Below, in pieces: positions 57,343-64,000 of a stretch of 64,000 nt of DNA (positions within the stretch are counted from its first letter, which is position 1; each line of letters starts with the position of its first letter). The translations under genes and the position numbers were made by a program. The stretch is from the NCBI RefSeq assembly GCF_018729255.1, contig NZ_CP076060.1, forward strand, positions 3,384,501 through 3,448,500. Reading direction: 5' to 3'. Below the pieces are notes generated by a model. That model was given only the letters and a program-made list of their open reading frames with translations, was not told where the DNA came from and did no database searches. This DNA comes from Cupriavidus sp. EM10 (lineage in GTDB: Bacteria; Pseudomonadota; Gammaproteobacteria; Burkholderiales; Burkholderiaceae).

Positions 57343-59310
57343 TCAGACGCCCCAGAGCTTCCACTTCGGCCGGGTCGATTTCAAGGCCGACTCCACCTTG
57401 GCGTACAGGCCACGGGTACTGCCCTTTTCGGCGCCCAGCACGCGGGCGCGCTCGAACCAGGCCAGCGCCGTTTCGCGCTGGCCCATGCCCAGTGCCGCCT
57501 GCACCGCTGCCAGCCAGGTCGGTGCGTCCCAGTCCTCGCGTGCGGCGAAGGCAAGCTGGAAATCGGTCAGCGCCTCCGGATGGCGCTCCAGGTCCACCAG
57601 CAGTTTGGCGCGCTGCACACGCGACTGGGCTTGCGTACGCACATCGCCGTCGCCCAGCAGCACAGCCTGCTCCAGCAGCGGCAGCGCGCGCTCGTGATCG
57701 CCAAGGTCGCCCCAGATCTGGCCGAAGCGGCCGGATACCCAGGCATCCTCGATCAGCAGCGAGCGGCGCTGCAGGGCTTCAAGCTCGGCCATCGCGTCGG
57801 CCTTGTCGTGCTCGTCCATCGTCGCCATGCCGGTCTGCAGCAACGTGCCGTAGTAGGCGCGCGCGTGCGCCATCGCATGGGCCCCTTCGGTGCGTGCCTC
57901 CACGGGTAGCGCATCGAGCCGCGCGTCCATGTGGGCCAGCGCGGCGCTGGCCGATTCGGTCGCCTCGCGCCCGCCAATGGCGGCCCAGGCAGCCACCAGC
58001 CGGCTGAATGCCCAGCTCACGTCCGCGGGATTGCGCTCCACCGGATAGCGGTTCAGCACCTCGCCCGCCATGTCCACCACCTGCTGGTGCTGGCCGGCCG
58101 ACGCGTAGGCGTCGAGCAGGTCGATCCAGTGGTCGATGAAATCGCTGGCAGCCATGCCCTTGCGATGCAGCGCGACCTTCTCGTCCAGATGCGTGGCATC
58201 GGCCGGAAGCGTGCGCGCCATCAGGCGGCACAGCAGCGAATACAGGTGCGGGTCGGCGTTGCCGCCATGGCCTGCGGCATCGCCTTCGCCAGTCTCGAAA
58301 TAGGCCTCGAAGCAGGCTAGTCCCTTGCGGCACATGGCTTCGAGCATCGGCTTGAGCGCCGCCTGCGAGGCAGGCACTTCGTCCAGGAAACTGCCCAGCG
58401 CCGTGGCCGCGTGGAAGTACAGCGCGCCATCGTCGGCATCGGCCGTGACGGCAAAGCCAGTCCACGCCGGCTGCGCGGGCGCATTTGCGCCGGCCGCGAC
58501 GTGCGCCTGGTGCCGCCAGGTCAGCGCGCGCACCTGCGCGAGCGGATCGGGCCGCTGACGCAGGTACGTTTCGAGATCGTCCAGCGCAGCGGCGGGTTCG
58601 GAGCCCAGCCGCAGGGGCGCGCGCAGGCGGCGCGCTTCGGCGTGATCGGCCTGTTCGGCCAGCACGCGCTCGGCCTGCGCCGCGGCAAGGGCATCGCCCT
58701 GCGCCGGCGTCAGATCGAGCAGTTCCGGAGAATCGAGCGCGATGCGCCCCAGGCAGATGCGCAGCAACGGTTCGCCAAGCTGCCCGGCGGCGTCGCTACG
58801 CGCCACGTAGTCCTGCACCAGCGGCAGGATGTCGCCGGCACCCAGGTCCGGCGCCCGATACAGCAGGTCGTGCCAGTAGCGGCCAGCCAGCGCGAAGTCG
58901 TTGAGCCGGAAGGCCACGAAGCCCGCGTAGAAGTGCGCGGCCCACTCGCCCGTGGCCAGGCCGTTGCGCCGCGCCGCCTCGTGCAGCCACGGCTGCGCCT
59001 CGGCATCGCGGCCTTCGCGCATCAGCAGCGTGCCATACATATGCACCAGCGCCCCGCGCGAGGCCCAACGGTGCATCGGCGCCAGTTCCAGTTCCGGCAG
59101 GCGCGCCATGGCTTCGTCCAGCGCAGCCAGCGCGGCAGCCACGTCGCCACGGTCGGACTGGATCTGCGCGCGCAGCGCGGCGTAGTCGACTACCTCGGGG
59201 TGCGCCGCCCACAGCTGGTCGGCAATCTGCAGCGCCTCGTCATGGCGCCCGGCATTGGCCAGCGCGATCGCGTGGTCGTAACGGACATCCTGCACGGTCC
59301 GCTCCTTCAT
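57343..59310 (-). CDS. Large tetratricopeptide-repeat protein, unknown role
   Basis: The protein has 655 residues with no signal peptide, so it is cytoplasmic. It consists almost entirely of helical pairs with TPR spacing, for example YDHAIALANAGRHDEALQIADQLWAAHPEVV, ADVSWAFSRLVAAWAAIG, RFGQIWGDLGDHERALPLLEQAVLLGDGDVRTQ, and ALTDFQLAFAAREDWDAPTWLAAVQAALGMGQRETALAWFERARVLG. It ends with KWKLWGV. TPR arrays are protein-binding platforms; the partner is unknown. It is a single gene, followed by its own terminator. Confidence 0.75.
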   Translation of the reverse strand: MKERTVQDVRYDHAIALANAGRHDEALQIADQLWAAHPEVVDYAALRAQIQSDRGDVAAALAALDEAMARLPELELAPMHRWASRGALVHMYGTLLMREGRDAEAQPWLHEAARRNGLATGEWAAHFYAGFVAFRLNDFALAGRYWHDLLYRAPDLGAGDILPLVQDYVARSDAAGQLGEPLLRICLGRIALDSPELLDLTPAQGDALAAAQAERVLAEQADHAEARRLRAPLRLGSEPAAALDDLETYLRQRPDPLAQVRALTWRHQAHVAAGANAPAQPAWTGFAVTADADDGALYFHAATALGSFLDEVPASQAALKPMLEAMCRKGLACFEAYFETGEGDAAGHGGNADPHLYSLLCRLMARTLPADATHLDEKVALHRKGMAASDFIDHWIDLLDAYASAGQHQQVVDMAGEVLNRYPVERNPADVSWAFSRLVAAWAAIGGREATESASAALAHMDARLDALPVEARTEGAHAMAHARAYYGTLLQTGMATMDEHDKADAMAELEALQRRSLLIEDAWVSGRFGQIWGDLGDHERALPLLEQAVLLGDGDVRTQAQSRVQRAKLLVDLERHPEALTDFQLAFAAREDWDAPTWLAAVQAALGMGQRETALAWFERARVLGAEKGSTRGLYAKVESALKSTRPKWKLWGV

Positions 59311-59495
59311 CAGAATTCAGCAAAGGCGGAATTATGCGCCATTGGCGTGGCACGCTTGGGAGAGAACAGGGGCGGAAAGGGGTCTGATTTGGGTTGACGG
59401 GGGTAAGTTGGCGGCCAACAGGGCCGTCGAATATCGATCCGATCAAAATTTCACAGGATTCCGTACCCGCGCCATGGCGCGGCCACATTGGCGGA

Positions 59496-59915
59496 CTACA
59501 GCGGCTCGCAGGCGTTGGGCAAGGTCGCCCGATACAGGCAAAAACACATCTTGCCCACGCCATTCGGTCCTGCTGCCGCAGGGAGGGGCAGCCGGGTGGA
59601 ATCCCCGATCAGTATTGCATCGTCCTTCCACTTGGGTCTGTTGTAGGTGAGGAAATTGCCATGCCAGTGATGCAGCCAGCGGCCGCTCCTGTCGAACACC
59701 AGAATCCATCCGAATCCGGTGCCGGGCGCATACAGCGCCGAGGACAGCAGACTTTCCACCTGTATCAAATAGTATTGGCGATTAGGGCTCCAGCACCGCT
59801 CCCCGAACAGGAGGCTGTAGGAGAAATTAGCGGCCATGAGAACAAACGGCACAAGTGGAAGGAAATACCACCGTTCCCGTCGCAGCCATTGGCGCAGCGA
59901 TGTACTGGTCGTCAT
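59496..59915 (-). CDS. Membrane-anchored protein, paralogue of its neighbour, unknown function
   Basis: The protein has 139 residues. A basic N-terminus (LRQWLRRERW) and one transmembrane helix (YFLPLVPFVLMAANFSYSLL) precede a mature domain. The line CWSPNRQYYLIQVESLLSSALYAPGTGFGWILVFDRSGRWLHHWHG matches, segment for segment, the neighbour's CWSPNHEYFMVRRQALTSALYSEPGFEIGWVLIYDKHGNVVHRWDG. The two are therefore tandem paralogues. Two further Cys occur near the end (MCFCLY). It follows the neighbour after 3 bp. No family is recognised. Confidence 0.65.
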   Translation of the reverse strand: MTTSTSLRQWLRRERWYFLPLVPFVLMAANFSYSLLFGERCWSPNRQYYLIQVESLLSSALYAPGTGFGWILVFDRSGRWLHHWHGNFLTYNRPKWKDDAILIGDSTRLPLPAAAGPNGVGKMCFCLYRATLPNACEPL

Positions 59916-59918
59916 GGG

Positions 59919-60284
59919 CTAGTAGCAATTGCGGTTCAGATCGCCTTCGCCGCCGTCGGTGGGCAGGTCTAGCGAGGCTTCCGGCTGGCTAGTGATGGTC
60001 ACCGAATTCCCCCTCCAGAAAGGGCCACCCGCGGGATTGAGGTCTCCATCCCATCGATGGACCACGTTGCCATGTTTGTCATAGATCAGCACCCATCCGA
60101 TCTCAAAGCCGGGCTCCGAGTACAACGCTGATGTCAGGGCTTGTCTACGAACCATGAAGTATTCGTGATTCGGGCTCCAGCACGCCTTGCCAAGCGGCAC
60201 GCCTTGCCGGCTCTTGTACGCGATAGCGCCAACACCCAATAACAATGCGGCCCAGAACCAGTGGCGCCTAAGCCAGAGAAACAT
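59919..60284 (-). CDS. Membrane-anchored protein, first paralogue, unknown function
   Basis: The protein is 121 residues from MFLWLRRHWFWAALLLGV; an earlier start at 60326 would add 14 residues. It has one transmembrane helix and then ACWSPNHEYFMVRRQALTSALYSEPGFEIGWVLIYDKHGNVVHRWDGDLN, clearly related to the next gene. The motif C-W-S-P-N-x-x-Y-[FY] with G-W-[IV]-L-[IV]-[FY]-D and H-R-W-D/H-W-H-G is shared. Its start lies inside the end of the upstream small gene (17-bp overlap), so translation is coupled. The C-terminus is acidic and ends NRNCY. Confidence 0.65.
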   Translation of the reverse strand: MFLWLRRHWFWAALLLGVGAIAYKSRQGVPLGKACWSPNHEYFMVRRQALTSALYSEPGFEIGWVLIYDKHGNVVHRWDGDLNPAGGPFWRGNSVTITSQPEASLDLPTDGGEGDLNRNCY

Positions 60285-60480
60285 GATTGATATGCGGATC
60301 GAACCAGAGAATGTCTGAAAAGACATAGAAGTCTCCGCCCTCGTTCCTCGCTTGCTGCCAGCGGCGAAAATCATCGTTACGCACCGGTACGAAGCCGGGG
60401 AACCGGGCTGCTCTCAACGGAGCCGGCGCACTGGCGTAACCCGCCATTTCTACTTCCACCGCCGCATAAAAGGTCGCCAT
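60268..60480 (-). CDS. Small protein, first gene of the orphan operon, unknown function
   Basis: The protein is 70 residues from MATFYAAVEVEMAGYASAPAPLR, chosen because GGGAAGGGGA lies 1-10 bp upstream; an ATG seven codons earlier is the alternative. It has a mixed composition with FPGFVPVRNDDFRRWQQARNEGGDFYVFSDILWFDPHINHV and no membrane span. No family is recognised. Its stop overlaps the next gene's start by 17 bp. Together with the two paralogues it forms a compact three-gene unit with no other partner. Confidence 0.5.
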   Translation of the reverse strand: MATFYAAVEVEMAGYASAPAPLRAARFPGFVPVRNDDFRRWQQARNEGGDFYVFSDILWFDPHINHVSLA

Positions 60481-60603
60481 TCCCCTTCCCCCGGACTCCA
60501 CAACAAGTACCGGGGCAGGCTAGGTGTTCGGCCCAAGGGCGGCAATCGGACTTCCTTGAAATATGCGGCGTAGTCGGCAACCAAAGTTGCGCGGGCGCAG
60601 ATG

Positions 60604-60642
60604 CAAACAAAAACGCCACCACGGGCCATGCCCGGGTGGCGT
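60604..60642 (-). terminator. Intrinsic terminator of livK
   Basis: GCCACCACGGGC (60615-60626) and GCCCGGGTGGC (60630-60640) form an imperfect stem with loop CAT. On the minus strand the stem is followed by GTTTTTGTTTG. It lies 74-110 bp beyond the livK stop. Confidence 0.85.
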
Positions 60643-60713
60643 CAGTGCTTCTACTGCCGGCCTGCCCGACGAAGGAAAGTCGTCTGGCGGGCCTTTGATC
60701 TGTTTCTGGACGA

Positions 60714-61865
60714 TTACTTGCCGCCCACCGTCTCCAGCACGGTCCACTTGCCGCCTTCGACCTTGTAGACGGTGATGCCGCCGTCCTTCAGGTCGCCGCG
60801 TGCGTCGTAGGACAGGGTCTTGGTGGTCACGCCCTGCATGTTCGTGGCGGCCAGCACCGGCAGGTAGCGGGCCGGATCAGCCGAGCCGGCCTTGATCATG
60901 GCCGTCATCATCGCGGTGGCGCCGTCATAGGCGTACGGCGAGTACGTCTGGACCTTCGAGCCGAAGCGCTTCTCGTACTTCTTCTCGTAGGCAGCGCCGC
61001 CAGGCATCTGTTCCAGCGGCAGGCCGGCCAGCGACACCACCGTACCGTCGGCAGCCGGGCCGGCCAGCTTCAGGAAGTTGTCGGTCTTGGACATTTCGCC
61101 CGACACGATCGGTGCCTTCATGCCCAGTTCCTTGACCTGCTTGGCCATCGGGGCCGATTGGGTCTCGGCGCCGCCGTAGAAGATCACGTCCGGGTTGCTG
61201 CGCTTGATGTTGGTCAGCACGGCCTTGAAGTCCACGGCCTTGTCGTTCGTGAACTCGCGGCGCACGATCTTGCCGCCGGCGGCCTTGGCGGCCTTCTCGA
61301 ACTCGTCGGCCAGGCCCTGGCCATAAGCCGTGCGATCGTCGACGATGGCGATGTTCTTGGCACCCAGCTTCTTCACCACGAAGGCGCCGATCACCGAACC
61401 CTGTTGGGTGTCGGACGTCATCATGCGGAACGTGGTCTTGAAGCCCTGCTTGGTGTATTCAGGCGCCGTGGCCATGGCGATCTGCGGAATGCCGGCACGG
61501 TTGTACACCATCGACGCCGGGATGCTGGTACCCGAGTTGAAGTGGCCGAGCATGCCCTGGATGCCGGCATCCACCAGCTTTTGGGCCACCACGGAACCGG
61601 TCTTCGGATCAGCCTGGTCGTCTTCGGAGATCAGGACGAACTTGACATCCTTGCCACCGATCTTCGGCTTGGTGGCGTTCATGTCGTCGATTGCCAGGAC
61701 GATGCCGTTCTGCATGTCCTTGCCGTACTGTGCCTGGCCGCCGGTCAGCGGGCCGGCGTAGCCCAGCTTGATCTCCTGTGCCTGGGCAAAAGCGGCCGAG
61801 GCGGCGGTCAGGCCTGCAACGGCCATGGCAACGGTCATGGCCGTCTTGCGGAATGTCGAGCTCAT
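60714..61865 (-). CDS. livK: Branched-chain amino acid ABC transporter substrate-binding protein
   Basis: The protein is 383 residues from MSSTFRKTAMTVAMAVAGL, with AAGGAG 6 bp upstream. A Sec signal peptide ends near AASAAFAQA. The mature protein follows LivJ/LivK: EIKLGYAGPLTGGQAQYGKDMQNGIVLAIDDMNA, MLGHFNSGTSIPASMVYNRAGIPQIAMATAPEYT, AIVDDRTAYGQGLADEF, and SPYAYDGATAMMTAM. It delivers leucine, isoleucine, valine or related amino acids to the LivHMGF transporter. No permease gene is adjacent. It is a single gene between putA and the orphan operon. Confidence 0.9.
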   Translation of the reverse strand: MSSTFRKTAMTVAMAVAGLTAASAAFAQAQEIKLGYAGPLTGGQAQYGKDMQNGIVLAIDDMNATKPKIGGKDVKFVLISEDDQADPKTGSVVAQKLVDAGIQGMLGHFNSGTSIPASMVYNRAGIPQIAMATAPEYTKQGFKTTFRMMTSDTQQGSVIGAFVVKKLGAKNIAIVDDRTAYGQGLADEFEKAAKAAGGKIVRREFTNDKAVDFKAVLTNIKRSNPDVIFYGGAETQSAPMAKQVKELGMKAPIVSGEMSKTDNFLKLAGPAADGTVVSLAGLPLEQMPGGAAYEKKYEKRFGSKVQTYSPYAYDGATAMMTAMIKAGSADPARYLPVLAATNMQGVTTKTLSYDARGDLKDGGITVYKVEGGKWTVLETVGGK

Positions 61866-62024
61866 CAGTTCTCCTTGGGTCCCATAGGGTGCCATATGGT
61901 GCCGGTGTCGGCATATTTGCGGATCGGCGTTGGCAGCACCGTTCCGTTCCTGGGTTGCGCGGCAGGGTCGGGATCGCCGGCCCCCGCCACGCGCTTTGCT
62001 GACCATCCGCAGCGGCCCGTGGCC

Positions 62025-64000
62025 TCAGCCGATCGTCATCAGACTTGCATTGCCGCCCGCCGCCGCCGTGTTGACGGACAGCGAACGCTCGATCAACAAA
62101 CGCTCCAGCGCGATATTCGGTTCACCTTGCGCCAGGCCCTGGACGCCGACGATCGGGCCCGGGCGCGTGGCCGCCTGTTCGCAGACAGTGCGCAGCTGGT
62201 CGGAATCGCCGTGGTGCAGCACGGCATCGAAGGCGACGTCCGTACCCTGCCAGTCCGAAACCACGCGGACGCGCGATTGTACTGCGGCCGGCAGGCGCGC
62301 CAACAGGGCCTTTGCAACCGGTGTGTCAGTCCACAACGCTTCGGAACCCACCGCCAGCACGGCCGCCAGCTGCAGCGCCAGGTCGGATTCCTGCTGGGCC
62401 AGGCACAGCACGCGCTCGCGCGGCAGCAGCGAGTACGTATTGCGCTCGCCCGTGGGGCCGGGCAGCGTCACCGACAGGCCCGAGGCCGACGCGGCCGCCA
62501 GGCGGTCGCACGCGGCGGCCAGTTCGGGTTGAGCGGATTGCGCCCACGCCTTCAGCGCCGCCAGTTCGGGCGATGCCGGCACGGCGGCCGCGCCACCGTT
62601 GACGTCCGATGCACGCACGGCATTGGCCACGGCATTCTGGGGCACACCGACAGTAGGCGATGCAGATACAGCGGGCCACCAGCCTTCGGGCCAGTGCCCG
62701 ACAGGCCTTCGCCGCCAAACGGCTGCACGCCGACCACCGCACCCACGATATTGCGGTTCACATAGAGATTGCCCACATGCGCGCGGTCAACGATATGCGC
62801 GATGGTCTCGTCGATCCGCGTATGGATGCCCAGCGTCAGGCCGTAGCCGGTGCCGTTGATCTGGCCGATCATCGTATCCAGCGCGGCGCGCGGGTAGCGC
62901 ACCACGTGCAGCACCGGGCCGAACACCTCGCGCTTCAGTTCCTCGATCGAATCCAGTTCGATCAGCGTCGGCGGCACGAAGGTGCCGTTGCGGCAGGCCG
63001 TCGATTGCGCGGCGCCGGGGTCGGCCTGGTGCACGCGGCGGCCCTTGCCGCGCATGGCTTCGATGTGGCGCACGATATTGCCGCGCGCTTCGTCGTCGAT
63101 CACCGGGCCGACGTCGGTCGACAGGCGATCCGGGTTGCCCAGCGTCAGTTCGCCCATCGCGCCCTTGAGCATTTCCAGGATGCGGTCGGCCACATCTTCC
63201 TGCAGGCACAGCACGCGCAGCGCCGAACAGCGCTGGCCGGCGGAATCGAACGCCGAGCTCACGACATCGCCCACCACCTGTTCGGCCAGGGCCGACGAGT
63301 CGACGATCATCGCGTTCTGGCCGCCGGTTTCGGCGATCAGCGGGATCGGACGGCCGGCGGCATCGAGCCGGCCCGCCACGTTACGCTGCAGCAGGCGCGC
63401 CACTTCGGTCGAGCCGGTGAACATCACGCCCTTCACGCGGGCGTCGCCCACCAGCGCGGCGCCCACCGTTTCGCCACGGCCCGGCAGCAGCTGCACGGCG
63501 CCAGCCGGCACGCCGGCATCGCGCAGCAGGCGCACGGCGGCGGCGGCGATCAGCGGAGTCTGTTCGGCAGGCTTGGCCAGCACCGGGTTGCCGGCGGCCA
63601 GCGCGGCGGCCACCTGGCCAGTGAAGATCGCCAGCGGGAAGTTCCACGGGCTGATACAGACCACGGGGCCCAGCGGGCGGTGCGTATCGTTCGAGAACGT
63701 TTCGCGCACCTGCACCGCGTAGTAGCGCAGGAAGTCCACGGCTTCTCGTACTTCTGCGATGGCATTCGAGAACGTCTTGCCGGCCTCGCGCATGATGATG
63801 CCCATCAGCGACTGCATCTGGGCTTCCATCAGGTCGGCGGCACGCTCCAGCGCGGCGGCGCGCACTTCGGGCGGCGTGGCCTGCCAGATCGGCGCCACGT
63901 TGACGGCGGCCGTCAGTGCGGCCTCGATCTCGGCCGGCGTGGCTTCGCTGACGTGGCCCACCACGTCGCGATGGTCAGCCGGGTTCAGCACCGGTTCCGA
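62025..64000 (-). pseudogene. putA: Bifunctional proline dehydrogenase/P5C dehydrogenase PutA, C-terminal part, one-base frameshift
   Basis: The gene runs off the right edge (its start is outside). The visible part is the glutamate-semialdehyde dehydrogenase half: CISPWNFPLAIFTGQVAAALAAGNPVLAKPAEQTPL, LIAETGGQNAMIVDSSAL (catalytic Glu in ETGG), SAFDSAGQRCSALRVLCLQ (catalytic Cys), GNLYVNRNIVGAVVGVQPFGGEGLSGTGPKAGGPLYLHRLLS. The frame is lost at this point. The PutA C-terminal domain (PQNAVANAVRASDVNGG to the stop at 62025) continues in another frame. One extra base in the G4 run at 62639-62642 restores it. The enzyme oxidises proline to glutamate. livK follows after 159 bp. Confidence 0.9.

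Overview
The window reads as a piece of a high-GC betaproteobacterial chromosome of the Burkholderiaceae, most likely the Cupriavidus/Ralstonia lineage. The reasons are the protein content (Gcl-Hyi-GlxR-glycerate kinase operon, long di-heme c5-type cytochrome, CYP102-type fused P450, LivK and PutA of this lineage type), Alu-like REP units, and the codon and base composition. This placement is inference from remembered families; no search was run. No phage, integrase, transposase or CRISPR array is visible. The window starts inside rsmI and ends inside putA.

Layout. 1-6.6 kb: the end of rsmI, an RlpA-type lipoprotein, a YcbL-like metallo-beta-lactamase-fold hydrolase, a DEDDh exonuclease-like protein, ArsC, a GNAT enzyme, and a MarR-controlled divergent operon (AhpD-like protein, GNAT, azoreductase). 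6.6-20.7 kb: a nitrogen/glyoxylate block. It holds an M20 peptidase, an allantoate-amidohydrolase-like enzyme, a DctA-family transporter, a GntR regulator, a LysR regulator, then gcl-hyi-glxR-glycerate kinase-pyk. That set converts glyoxylate through tartronate semialdehyde and glycerate to 2-phosphoglycerate and on toward pyruvate. 20.9-31.8 kb: YpfJ-like metalloprotease, a secreted short-repeat protein, Rnk, a CadR/PbrR-type MerR regulator with its operator, a small exported protein, HtpX, a GlxA-type AraC regulator, an MFS transporter, a self-sufficient cytochrome P450 and ArfB.

31.8-43.8 kb: a BBE-type flavoprotein oxidase, a candidate Panacea (DUF4065) antitoxin/membrane toxin pair, tRNA-Arg(CCG), a di-heme cytochrome, hemN with a perfect FNR-type box, a periplasmic binding protein convergent with an OmpR/EnvZ-type pair, and Rep helicase. 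44-52.3 kb: glycine and serine catabolism, with a tandem glycine riboswitch and terminator ahead of gcvT-gcvH-gcvP, then a DUF421 protein, sdaA and an ETHE1-like hydrolase. 52.3-64 kb: a secreted beta/gamma-crystallin-like multidomain protein, a Kef-type antiporter coupled to a YbdK ligase, a large TPR protein, an orphan three-gene locus containing two related membrane-anchored proteins, LivK and the C-terminal part of PutA.

Four genes (Panacea antitoxin, rep, ETHE1-like hydrolase, putA) are each broken by what looks like loss of one base in a G/C homopolymer. In every case adding one base restores a family-consistent protein. This shared signature points to systematic homopolymer sequencing error more than to decay. 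The strongest leads for something undescribed are the Panacea/membrane-protein pair, the orphan three-gene locus at 59.5-60.5 kb, the crystallin/acetyltransferase-like exported protein, and a multibranched RNA structure near 11.85 kb.
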